A stretch of DNA of 64,000 bases, from positions 62,001 through 126,000 of the forward strand of contig NZ_QEVW01000012.1 in NCBI RefSeq assembly GCF_003287275.1, written 5' to 3'. How positions within the stretch are numbered: position 1 is the first letter of the stretch; each line of letters starts with the position of its first letter. Source of the stretch: Paenibacillus taichungensis (GTDB lineage: Bacteria > Bacillota > Bacilli > Paenibacillales > Paenibacillaceae). A program made the translations under genes and the position numbers. Under the pieces are notes generated by a model. That model ran no database searches and had not been told where the DNA came from. It saw only the letters and a program-made list of their open reading frames with translations. Of the stretch, positions 15,265 to 23,991 are shown piece after piece.

Positions 15265-17316
15265 TCATTTTAGTTGAATCTTGAAGACATCTCCTGCTTC
15301 ACCACCAAAGACGATAAAACCACCTTTGGGAAGCAGCGTTGATTGTAGATGCGTTGCTTTCGAAAATTGAACCACTTCACCTTTAGCGTTATATACCGCA
15401 TAACCTCCGCTCTTTGGAGAATCAACCGTTAACGTTTTGTTCGCCGAGCGGGAATCGATGGCATACCACCGAGCTTGACCGTTTGACGGGATGGTCGTGA
15501 TGCCTATTTTGCCACCAAAGATTGGTTTAATGGCCTCCTCTGCAATATACTCCTGTCCATCCTGAATTAAGTACTCCGCTTCATTCTTAGTGCGGAAATG
15601 CAGATCAAAGGCATCTCTTCCGTTCATAACAGGAATCTGGGCGACATTCTCTGCATTGTCTGGATCCACAACTCGGGTACCGTTCGCATACCCGTTCTCC
15701 ACATCTACGGACAGGTTTTTGATCAGCATGGATGGAACCAGATAGAAGATCGACGTTATCTTTTCGTCCAGCGCGTAATATTTCGAGCCGTTTCTAGCCT
15801 TCCATTTCTCTTTCGACGCAGTGTCCAATGAATTATTTTCCAATTTTTGAAAATCATATGTGGTCATCGCCGTTTGCCCTAATCCGGGCAACGTGATATT
15901 CGCCTGAACTTTAAAATATACCTTGTTGTTGCTTTCCTTCTCGAAGTTGACCTTCACACTTCCATCGCTACTCGTAAATTTCCCTTCACCTGTGTACACG
16001 TAATTCTGCTCCGGGATAAGTCCTCCCTGCATAGCCGGAAGTGCGATCTCTCCATTCTTAACCTCTATATCAAGAGTTGAACCTACCGTTCCATAGAGAC
16101 CGGAATACGCCGTCAACTCAGCAGGCATCTTCATTTTGACTGGTGGTGAGAATGTCTGTTCAGGCTCTATCTCATCAATGATGCCTTGATCCTCAAGAAC
16201 CTCCAGCAGAACTTTAGTAGCAAACATCTGATTATAGATAGAAGACCCACCCGAAGAAAGGACGGCCATCGATATATCATGTTCAGGTATAGTGATTAGC
16301 GATGCATGATACATCATGGTGTCTCCACCTTTGGAAAGTGCAGTAATGCCATAATCGCTGAACGGTGCAAGTGCTACAGCATCCCATCCTAGTCCATAGT
16401 TGAAGGTATTTCTCTCTTCGGACACCCATATTCCTTGACGATATTCATGTTTTTGCATGGATTCTGCTGCTGATTTGGACAGAATATCCGGTTTGTTTCC
16501 TATCAACATTTCAGCGAACTTGCTTAATTCTTCTGCAGTCGAGTAGACTCCACCCGCACCGATGATATTGGCATTTTCAACAGGCAGTTTTGTTTCAAAC
16601 GAAGGCCAATATGTTTCGGATAATTGGTTTTTATCAAAAGAATCAAGTGGTGTCTTGGTTGCTTGCAGCTGTAACGGATCACTTATGAACTTGGCAATAA
16701 ATTCGCTATAGCTCAATCCACTCACCCGTTCAACCAATATCTCAAGCAACTGAAAGCCATCATTGCAATAGACGGAATAGGCTCCCGGGTTTGATTTTAA
16801 TTTCTCTGACTTAAGTTTGAGTAGTAATTCATCATGATTGCGGGTATCCGTATCGTCAAATAACATACTGTTGCCATAATGGGTACCATAGAGCCCGGAA
16901 GAATGGTTCATGAGCATTCGCGGGGTTATTTGGGTATACCGGGCATCTGCCATTTCAAAATCTTTAATATAGGATGTGAGGGGCTGATCCAGATCCACTT
17001 TTCCGGAATCCACCAGCATCATGGTGGCAGCCGTGACAACCATTTTGCTAACAGAGCCTATTCCAAACATCGTATCCTTATCGACAGGTGTCTTGGATGC
17101 TTTGTCCTGGAATCCAACACTGTCGGATAAAATGATCTTCCCTTCATCCATGATCGCATATTGTAAACCTGTGACACCATAGTTCTGCACCATCTCTGTG
17201 GCGAGTCGCCCAGCCTGATCCTCAATCGCCCCCATCTTGTTCGTCTCTGCCCTGACATCTGTCAGCGGAATGACTACAAGTACAGCCGTACATAACATAC
17301 TGATTAGTTTCTTCAT
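15265..17316 (-). CDS. Secreted serine hydrolase, class C beta-lactamase family
   Basis: A 683-residue exported protein. The signal peptide MKKLISMLCTAVLVVIPL ends at VRAET. The beta-lactamase/transpeptidase-like domain (about 30-390) has the catalytic SVSK tetrad at 88-91 and a YCN motif, with HAS in MMYHASLITIPEH. The remaining 290 residues are beta-rich, as in large serine hydrolases and D-aminopeptidase-type enzymes of Bacillales. True substrate is unknown; hydrolysis of peptides or cell-wall stem peptides is plausible. The ATG at 17316 follows GGGAGG; an earlier in-frame region overlaps the kinase gene and is not needed. It lies 118 bases after the two-component kinase, on the same strand. 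Confidence 0.86.
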   Translation of the reverse strand: MKKLISMLCTAVLVVIPLTDVRAETNKMGAIEDQAGRLATEMVQNYGVTGLQYAIMDEGKIILSDSVGFQDKASKTPVDKDTMFGIGSVSKMVVTAATMMLVDSGKVDLDQPLTSYIKDFEMADARYTQITPRMLMNHSSGLYGTHYGNSMLFDDTDTRNHDELLLKLKSEKLKSNPGAYSVYCNDGFQLLEILVERVSGLSYSEFIAKFISDPLQLQATKTPLDSFDKNQLSETYWPSFETKLPVENANIIGAGGVYSTAEELSKFAEMLIGNKPDILSKSAAESMQKHEYRQGIWVSEERNTFNYGLGWDAVALAPFSDYGITALSKGGDTMMYHASLITIPEHDISMAVLSSGGSSIYNQMFATKVLLEVLEDQGIIDEIEPEQTFSPPVKMKMPAELTAYSGLYGTVGSTLDIEVKNGEIALPAMQGGLIPEQNYVYTGEGKFTSSDGSVKVNFEKESNNKVYFKVQANITLPGLGQTAMTTYDFQKLENNSLDTASKEKWKARNGSKYYALDEKITSIFYLVPSMLIKNLSVDVENGYANGTRVVDPDNAENVAQIPVMNGRDAFDLHFRTKNEAEYLIQDGQEYIAEEAIKPIFGGKIGITTIPSNGQARWYAIDSRSANKTLTVDSPKSGGYAVYNAKGEVVQFSKATHLQSTLLPKGGFIVFGGEAGDVFKIQLK

Positions 17317-17434
17317 AATAATATCTTCCTCCCTTATGATACTGCTCATATGATTGCATTCATCATATCGGGGAATAAGCATATATAACGATAACGAGCC
17401 CTGAATGGAAAAAAACAATCCCCGAACGGTATGT

Positions 17435-18733
17435 TCAGAGACTGTCCATGTCAAAAGGAAGCACAACCATGTTATTAAATGTCCGATGATGATTCTCGAT
17501 ACTCATATGTCCGCCATACTTGTCGCACATTCTCGATATATTCGTTAAGCCGATCCCATGAAACTCGGGATTGGGCTTCTCACTCTTGAAGTGAGCCAAT
17601 TTTTGCTCCACATGATTTAGAATCTGGATTACAAGTGTAGACGCCGTGGAGTGAATTGCAATCAGGATATACCTGTCTTCGGCATGTTTAACTTTCTTGG
17701 AAGCTTCGATGGCGTTATCCAACATATTGCCGAGCACAACACACAGATCATAACGATCGATAAGAAGATGTTGTGAATGGAGTTGAATACGGGTGTCGAC
17801 TTTGATCCCATTTGCCTGCCCCACGGCGATGGTATTCGTAACAAGAGCATCAATAACAAGGTTGCCGGAGTTCACCCGCTGGTACGCCCCTTCAATCTTA
17901 TTTAATGTGAGTTTAATATGCTCACCTGCGGCATCAAGCTTGTTTTGCTTGATGCACTCTTCAATGTACAGGAACTGCTGATTGGTATCATGGATGATGC
18001 TTTTCACGTTTTTGAAACTGTGCACTGTCTTCTCATAGTTGGCGTCCTGATAGTCCATCTGACGCTGTAGTTGAACATTTTCATGTGCGAGCTGAACCTT
18101 TTCTACCATATTATCGAATAGATAAACAATGAATACATTAAGAAAAAGGGAGCCTAACACGGAAACGACATAATATATGTTTTTTTCACTATAAGTTGAG
18201 GCCACATTGATCTGATAGATCGTAATGGTAGGTACAATCAGAAACAAGAAATAATAACGATAATGCATAGCGAAACTTCTCCGTTTGGCAATCAAACGCA
18301 CAATCTGGATCACAATGAACATGATACCGCAACCAAGCAGCATCACTTTGGAGAACACCCAGTGATAATCCACGTTGAAATGATCCCATATGCTGTAATC
18401 CGTGGAATCAATCGCACTCATAATATATACGGCAATGTAATTTACCGTTGTGAGCAGTACTGCATAGAGGATGGTAAATGCAATTTTTTTGATGAATTCC
18501 ACCTCATAGGATTGTGCCAGGCTGAAGATGAATAACAATGCAAAAGCGGACGAAACGACAGGTGAAAATGAAGATACCAAATAGAAATACCCCAGTACAA
18601 CAAATACAATGAAATAGATCGCTCTGTATGGCTTTCGTCTGGACTTGCCCAGCACGGAATTGAAGTAAAAATTCACCTGGAATGCCATAAGTAAAGGAAC
18701 GACGAAGACGGACAAGAGTACATACATATCCAT
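17435..18733 (-). CDS. Membrane sensor kinase with GHKL ATPase domain (AgrC/NatK-like)
   Basis: A 432-residue kinase with six or seven membrane helices in the first 210 residues, a coiled-coil region (VEKVQLAHENVQLQRQMDYQ), a SIIHDTNQQF box carrying the phospho-accepting His, and a GHKL ATPase domain with VVLGNMLDNAIEAS (N box) and FHGIGLTNI (G box). This is the layout of peptide-sensing AgrC/ComD kinases. Its ATG at 18733 lies one base after the regulator stop, so the two are translationally coupled. No pheromone precursor or AgrB-like processing protein is next to it. Confidence 0.9.
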   Translation of the reverse strand: MDMYVLLSVFVVPLLMAFQVNFYFNSVLGKSRRKPYRAIYFIVFVVLGYFYLVSSFSPVVSSAFALLFIFSLAQSYEVEFIKKIAFTILYAVLLTTVNYIAVYIMSAIDSTDYSIWDHFNVDYHWVFSKVMLLGCGIMFIVIQIVRLIAKRRSFAMHYRYYFLFLIVPTITIYQINVASTYSEKNIYYVVSVLGSLFLNVFIVYLFDNMVEKVQLAHENVQLQRQMDYQDANYEKTVHSFKNVKSIIHDTNQQFLYIEECIKQNKLDAAGEHIKLTLNKIEGAYQRVNSGNLVIDALVTNTIAVGQANGIKVDTRIQLHSQHLLIDRYDLCVVLGNMLDNAIEASKKVKHAEDRYILIAIHSTASTLVIQILNHVEQKLAHFKSEKPNPEFHGIGLTNISRMCDKYGGHMSIENHHRTFNNMVVLPFDMDSL

Positions 18734-18734
18734 A

Positions 18735-19475
18735 TCACTGAATCCTCATGATCATATATTTGGTATAGGCATCCTTGACTTCCTTGACTTTGGAGCGCCC
18801 TATAGGTAATTCCGTACCATTTAACATGACGACTTGGGTACCCACAAACTTCTGGACATGCATCAGGTTGATGATAATTGAGCGATGAATTTGCAAGAAA
18901 CCATGGTCTTTCAAAGCGGCAGCATAACCGGATAGGATGCCTTTGCTCTCATGCGAGTTTTCCTGAGTCACAAATTTTAATTTGTTCTTGATCGTCAAAC
19001 TCTTCATAACCTCAATCCAGAGAATATCATCGTATTTCAATAGCAGCTCTTCATAATCTGACTTAATCAGTACATACTTTTTGTCCAGCGCTTTAAAATA
19101 TTGGCACAGCTTAATCATCTTCTCCTCGAAGATATCCGGCAGGATTGGTTTGATCAGATATTGAAAAGTTACCACATCAAAGCTCTCCACCATATACTTC
19201 GGATAGCTTGTCAGAAACATGATTTGCACATCCAGATACTTCATATTCCTGATTTCTTTGGCTGTCTGGATTCCGTTCATTCCGCTCATCTCCACATCCA
19301 TGATGAGGATATGAAACGCGTCTCCAACGTTATTATAATGTGAGACGAGCTGCTCACCGGATGCAAATAATGTAATTTGGAAATCAATATTCGTTTTTAG
19401 AGACAAGGAGATAAGCATCGTTTTTACAAGTTCTCTTTGTTTCTCCTCGTCATCACAGATTGCAACATTGAACAT
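18735..19475 (-). CDS. LytTR-family response regulator
   Basis: 246 residues: a receiver domain (AICDDEEKQRE acidic pocket, phosphorylated Asp60 in ILIMDVEMSG, Lys in YLIKPI) and a C-terminal LytTR DNA-binding domain (GFLQIHRSIIINLMHVQKFV). LytTR regulators of the AgrA/LytT type bind direct repeats upstream of exported-factor genes. The ATG at 19475 is used; nine further upstream codons lack a site. It is cotranscribed with the GHKL kinase and perhaps with the serine hydrolase. Confidence 0.92.
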   Translation of the reverse strand: MFNVAICDDEEKQRELVKTMLISLSLKTNIDFQITLFASGEQLVSHYNNVGDAFHILIMDVEMSGMNGIQTAKEIRNMKYLDVQIMFLTSYPKYMVESFDVVTFQYLIKPILPDIFEEKMIKLCQYFKALDKKYVLIKSDYEELLLKYDDILWIEVMKSLTIKNKLKFVTQENSHESKGILSGYAAALKDHGFLQIHRSIIINLMHVQKFVGTQVVMLNGTELPIGRSKVKEVKDAYTKYMIMRIQ

Positions 19476-19594
19476 GTTTGAACATCCGCCTTTCATCGAC
19501 ATCGATGCTGAATTTCACTCTCAAATATACTATTTTATCACAGGTTTAAGGATGAAATTCGGATGAAACGCATGATACAGACTCTAAAATGCAC

Positions 19595-19626
19595 AAAAAC
19601 CGTTAACCTTTTCAGATTAACGGTTT
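19595..19626. terminator. Bidirectional terminator between MFS gene and LytTR operon
   Basis: AAACCGTTAA/TTAACGGTTT with T-rich tail both ways, near-identical to 13681-13715. Confidence 0.8.
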
Positions 19627-19656
19627 AATTTTTAAATAGTTATGAATCCTCCAGTA

Positions 19657-20952
19657 TTATGATTTGGGACGTACCCAAACAACTACGGGGATTAGAAGCA
19701 AGGACAGGAAACCGCCGATTAGGGAGAGTGTTGAAAAGCTTGTTTGTTCCACAACCATGCCAGACATAGCGCCTCCAGAAGCCCCTGCCAAAGCGATCAG
19801 CACATCCACCATCCCTTGAGTCTTCGCACGAACCTGAGGAGGGGTAGCATCGACGACGGTCGCAGTTCCACTGATCAAACCAAAATTCCATCCGAGCCCA
19901 AGGAGGGCTAAAGCCAGGATAAGGAGTACCATGGAATCAGCAGGTGCAAATGCGGCCAGCAAACCTGCAAGTAGCAATGTCACGCCAGAAGCATAAGACA
20001 TCAACGTACGCCCAAACTTATCGACGAGAACACCGGTAATCAAAGAGGGCAGATACATGGCCGCAACATGGATACCGATAACAATGCCTACATCGCTTAT
20101 TCCATGTCCATGATGCGTCATATGAACAGGAGTCATGGTCATAATGGCAACCATGACACTCTGGGTAAGAATCATGACCGTTGCGCCGATAACGATGCCA
20201 CGCTTATGGACGCTCGTTATCCTATTATTCGGTTGTTCTGTTCGATCATGTCTCTCTTTTTCCGCAATGGCTTGGGCCACCATGAAAGGATCGGGACGCA
20301 GAAATAGGAGCAGTACCACTCCGGCAACAATGTAAGCTACTGCCGCGAGCATAAACGGTCCCGACAATGCTGGAGCACCTATGGATACGGAAAATCTCCC
20401 CATTACATTTACTAGATTGGGACCGGCAACTGCACCAAATGTAGTGAACACCATGGCCATGCTTATTGCTTTCGCTCTTTCTGTGGGCAGTGCCAAATCG
20501 GTACCCGCATATCGAGCTTGCATATTTGTCGCCGTACCTCCCCCATAGACTAACAATGAAAGAAAGAGTAGCGGTAAATTGTTGAATATAGCCGCAAGCA
20601 CGACACCAACCGCGCCAAGGCCCCCTGCCAGAAATCCGGTGGCCAATCCAATTCTACGGCCCTTTCGCTGAGAAAGGCGACCCACAAGCAGCGCCGCTGC
20701 GGCAGAACCCAACGTAAATAGTGCTGTTGGGATTCCCGCATAACGGTCCGTTCCTAGCATATCCTGAGCGAGCAATGCTCCCACTGTGATGCCAGCGGCG
20801 AGCCCTGCGCCACCAAATATTTGAGATGCGATGACAATGCTCAATGTTCTTTTTTGCAGCTGACGCTGCTTCTCATGTGACTCTACGTATCCTTGAATTT
20901 CTGCGTTAAGGCGTCCATTCTTATCTTGATTCTGGATCGTTTCAAACGACAT
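19657..20952 (-). CDS. Major facilitator superfamily transporter
   Basis: A 431-residue MFS protein: cytoplasmic head of about 35 residues, then twelve predicted helices. The loop VGRLSQRKGRRIGLATGF between helices 2 and 3 matches MFS motif A, and GVLVDKFGRTLMSYASG is its partner in the second half. The long middle loop is basic and polar. Substrate not recognisable; drug or metabolite export is the usual role of this subgroup. ATG at 20952 with AGAGGTG eight bases upstream. It is a single-gene unit ending at the 19595-19626 terminator. Confidence 0.85.
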   Translation of the reverse strand: MSFETIQNQDKNGRLNAEIQGYVESHEKQRQLQKRTLSIVIASQIFGGAGLAAGITVGALLAQDMLGTDRYAGIPTALFTLGSAAAALLVGRLSQRKGRRIGLATGFLAGGLGAVGVVLAAIFNNLPLLFLSLLVYGGGTATNMQARYAGTDLALPTERAKAISMAMVFTTFGAVAGPNLVNVMGRFSVSIGAPALSGPFMLAAVAYIVAGVVLLLFLRPDPFMVAQAIAEKERHDRTEQPNNRITSVHKRGIVIGATVMILTQSVMVAIMTMTPVHMTHHGHGISDVGIVIGIHVAAMYLPSLITGVLVDKFGRTLMSYASGVTLLLAGLLAAFAPADSMVLLILALALLGLGWNFGLISGTATVVDATPPQVRAKTQGMVDVLIALAGASGGAMSGMVVEQTSFSTLSLIGGFLSLLLIPVVVWVRPKS

Positions 20953-21185
20953 ACACGTACACCTCTTTATTTAACGAATTGAATGAATAATAACTATTGT
21001 TCCTTGTGCTACACTCCTTCTATGTTGACATCAGACTTTATTCTTGGTTCGGCTAATTTCATTATATAAGAGTACAATCAGCCTACAATCCCAGAACGAT
21101 GGGATATTGACTTGGAGAAGGAGCCCCCTTTGTAGCCGACATTAGATAAAGCCATGTTATTCACAACAACTCTCTCAAAAACAAT

Positions 21186-21223
21186 AAAAAAGCCGATCAA
21201 TTTTATCCATTGATCGGCTTTTC
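21186..21223. terminator. Bidirectional terminator downstream of pdxS
   Basis: AAGCCGATCAA/TTGATCGGCTT stem with TTTTC and AAAAAA flanks. The surrounding interval 20953-21317 contains no gene that I can support. Confidence 0.85.
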
Positions 21224-21317
21224 TTGATATCTACTCCTACTCCATTCAAGCTCAATGCTCATATACAGGCTGTGTAGAATCATAACACTATTTTAAAACT
21301 ACTGTTCTATTTACGCC

Positions 21318-22199
21318 TTACCAACCGCGGTTGGACATGCGCTCTTCTGGAGCCAATTTAGAAATTTCAATGCCTTTCATAGGGGCGCCCAAGTTTTTGG
21401 ATACTTCGGCAATTAGCTTGTAATCCGTGTAATGTGTAGTAGCTTCAACGATTGCACGAGCGAATTTCTCAGGGCTATCTGATTTGAAGATACCTGATCC
21501 TACAAACACACCGTCTGCTCCTAGGTGCATCATTAGTGCTGCGTCTGCCGGAGTGGCTACACCGCCTGCTGCAAAGTTAACGACAGGAAGTTTTCCATTT
21601 TCATGAACATCGCGCAGTAATTCATAAGCTACGCCCAGATTTTTTGCTTCAGCGTATAACTCATCCTTGGACATGTTTTTTACTTTGCGGATCTGGCTGT
21701 TAATCAGACGCATATGACGAACTGCCTCAACAATGTTACCTGTTCCAGGCTCACCTTTTGTACGAATCATCGATGCACCCTCGCCAATACGGCGAAGAGC
21801 TTCTCCCAAATCCTTGGCTCCACATACAAATGGTACGGTGAACTCATGTTTATCGATATGGAACACTTCGTCTGCAGGCGTAAGAACTTCACTTTCATCG
21901 AGATAGTCCACACCTAGAGATTCAAGTACTTTGGCTTCTATGTAATGACCGATACGAGCCTTGGCCATAACCGGAATAGATACAACCTTCATAACCTCTT
22001 CCACGATGGTTGGATCTGCCATACGAGCTACACCGCCAGCTGCGCGAATATCGGAGGGTACCCGTTCAAGAGCCATAACAGCTGTTGCCCCTGCTGCTTC
22101 AGCGATTTTAGCTTGCTCTGCATTCATGACGTCCATGATGACGCCGCCCTTTTGCATCTCAGCCATTCCTCTTTTTACACGATCTGTACCTGTTTGCAT
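21318..22199 (-). CDS. pdxS: Pyridoxal 5'-phosphate synthase, PdxS subunit
   Basis: Makes pyridoxal phosphate from ribose 5-phosphate, glyceraldehyde 3-phosphate and ammonia. The 293-residue TIM barrel is highly conserved: MAKARIGH with the lysine that binds the pentose (Lys80 here), the phosphate loop IRTKGEPGTGN with the second catalytic lysine, and AAGGVATPADAALMMHLGADGVFVGSGIFKS. ATG at 22199 after AGGAGG. The glutaminase partner gene pdxT, which normally follows pdxS directly, is absent here; a terminator follows instead. A MocR-type regulator is divergent upstream. Confidence 0.97.
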   Translation of the reverse strand: MQTGTDRVKRGMAEMQKGGVIMDVMNAEQAKIAEAAGATAVMALERVPSDIRAAGGVARMADPTIVEEVMKVVSIPVMAKARIGHYIEAKVLESLGVDYLDESEVLTPADEVFHIDKHEFTVPFVCGAKDLGEALRRIGEGASMIRTKGEPGTGNIVEAVRHMRLINSQIRKVKNMSKDELYAEAKNLGVAYELLRDVHENGKLPVVNFAAGGVATPADAALMMHLGADGVFVGSGIFKSDSPEKFARAIVEATTHYTDYKLIAEVSKNLGAPMKGIEISKLAPEERMSNRGW

Positions 22200-22333
22200 G
22201 ATTGTATTCCTCCTAATTAATGTATTGTTTCACTTCAACCTATGATTTAGTATAGAATGAGAATGGACAACTAAAAAGATCCAATAATTTCGGTTTTTAT
22301 TGTACCACTTCTAAATTAACCTCTGGAGGGCAT
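22200..22333. promoter_or_regulatory. Shared control region between pdxS and the MocR-type regulator
   Basis: 134-base divergent interval with ribosome sites AGGAGG (minus) and GGAGG (plus). A TATACT element near 22250 could be the pdxS -10. The operator is not clear by eye. Confidence 0.4.
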
Positions 22334-23824
22334 ATGCAATTTCATGTAGCTTACAGTTCATATTTGAACCGAAAATATACCAAGATGAAGTCTCTCTATC
22401 ATGCGATTCGTGATGCTATTCATGAAGGCAATCTGGTGCATGGCGAGAAGTTACCCTCTACGAGAGAATTAGCTGCGACGTATCACATTTCCCGAGGCAC
22501 AGTGAATCAGGTATACGATACGTTGACTGCTCAAGGTTACATTCATTCAGAGCATGGAAAAGGAACCTTTGTTGCTTATCAGTTGGATTTAAGCAATGAT
22601 GAATCCAACGTGAAGGCTTGCACACATCACTTATCTGCCTGGGGCAATCGTATTCAGCAGTTTGAACAGCACACAAATCATAGGAATTCACAAACCAATG
22701 CACAAACAAGCATTTCCAGAATAGAAAGCGACGAAGTTATTGATTTTAGCAAATACCAGCCTGATTTCTCCAAATTCCCATACGATGAATGGAATAATCG
22801 ATTGTATGCTGAGATACGAAATCGAGAGCATCACATCGAAACAACCTCTGTTCTTGTAAGTTCAACTGGAGAGCCGAAATTGCGAGAAGCCATTGCTGCC
22901 TACCTTCGGCGGATGCGGGGCATTCAAGTCGATGCAGATCATATTGCAGTGACTGCAGGCTCTATGCAAGCTATAGCTCTGCTCACTCAAATACTTGCAG
23001 ATCCTGGAGATCATGTAGTGACGGAAAGCCCTTGTTATGTTGGGATTTCTCAAGCCGTGTTGGCTGCGGGTGCTAAGGTGATTGAAGCCAACCTCGATGG
23101 TCAGGGCGTTGTTCCGCAAAACTGGGACGCACGTATGCTGTTTGTCACGCCATCAAGACAATTTCCTACGGGGGAAATGCTTAGCCTTGAACGCAGACAA
23201 ACATTGCTGGACTGGGCACATCGTCGTGATGCTATGATTGTCGAGGATGATTATGATAGTGAATTCCGATATCGTGGAATGCATGTTGAACCGCTGAAAA
23301 CATTGGATAAAGCGGGACGCGTAATCTACCTCGGTAGCTTCACGAAAACCTTGCCTTTAGAAGTACGGCTTGGTTATGTTGTTCTCCCCCCCACTTTGGC
23401 AGACACCTTTAGGAAAGCACAGGCATTATACGAGCCCAGACCTGTCAATCTGATCGAGCAGCGGGCATTAGCAGCATTTATGACAAGCGGCCAATATGAG
23501 CGTCATCTGCGTAGGATGAATCGTTTATACAGTCGCAAATTTCATCTGTTACTCAAACTTTTGAACGAGCAACTCTCTACATGGTTTGATTGGGTGGAAA
23601 ACGAAGCCGGTCTGCACGTGTTTGGCTGGTGGCGAGGAGATGCGTCCACTTATGAAGTCTTTCGCGCATCGGCTAGGTCAGAAGGGGTTATATACTCAGA
23701 AGTCAGCAGTTCAACGTCTGAGGGTACAAAGTATGGTATCTATTTATCCTTTGCACATTTGTCAGATGTTCAATTACAGGAAGGCGTATCCAAATTAAAA
23801 AATGCCGTCATAGCTCCATTGTGA
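22334..23824 (+). CDS. MocR-type (GntR-aminotransferase fusion) regulator, PdxR-like
   Basis: 496 residues: an N-terminal GntR winged helix (LPSTRELAATYHISRGTVNQVYDTL, about 30-85), a linker, and a class-I aminotransferase-like domain that should bind PLP, with VEDDYDSEFRY and the Schiff-base lysine in YLGSFTKTLPLEVRLGYV. MocR proteins next to pdxS activate or repress PLP synthesis according to PLP level. The ATG at 22334 follows GGAGG. Its divergent position to pdxS supports the PdxR role. Confidence 0.92.
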   Translation: MQFHVAYSSYLNRKYTKMKSLYHAIRDAIHEGNLVHGEKLPSTRELAATYHISRGTVNQVYDTLTAQGYIHSEHGKGTFVAYQLDLSNDESNVKACTHHLSAWGNRIQQFEQHTNHRNSQTNAQTSISRIESDEVIDFSKYQPDFSKFPYDEWNNRLYAEIRNREHHIETTSVLVSSTGEPKLREAIAAYLRRMRGIQVDADHIAVTAGSMQAIALLTQILADPGDHVVTESPCYVGISQAVLAAGAKVIEANLDGQGVVPQNWDARMLFVTPSRQFPTGEMLSLERRQTLLDWAHRRDAMIVEDDYDSEFRYRGMHVEPLKTLDKAGRVIYLGSFTKTLPLEVRLGYVVLPPTLADTFRKAQALYEPRPVNLIEQRALAAFMTSGQYERHLRRMNRLYSRKFHLLLKLLNEQLSTWFDWVENEAGLHVFGWWRGDASTYEVFRASARSEGVIYSEVSSSTSEGTKYGIYLSFAHLSDVQLQEGVSKLKNAVIAPL

Positions 23825-23870
23825 ACTTTTTCTCTTTCTTGTCTCTCTCGTCTTTTAAAAAGGAACACCA

Positions 23871-23940
23871 AAAATCCCCTCTGTTGTACAGGAAGAGCTC
23901 ACAATCACGGAACTCTATTGACCTGTCCACCCTGAGGGGA
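23871..23940. terminator. Composite hairpin between codA and the MocR-type regulator gene
   Basis: Outer ATCCCCTC/GAGGGGAT with inner ACAGG/CCTGT and AGAG/CTCT pairs. On the minus strand it ends in ATTTTTGG, so it can terminate codBA. Confidence 0.6.
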
Positions 23941-23991
23941 TGTATTGGTTAATGCAAGGGCTCTGGTTGAAGCATCGCACTTTTCATTTGA

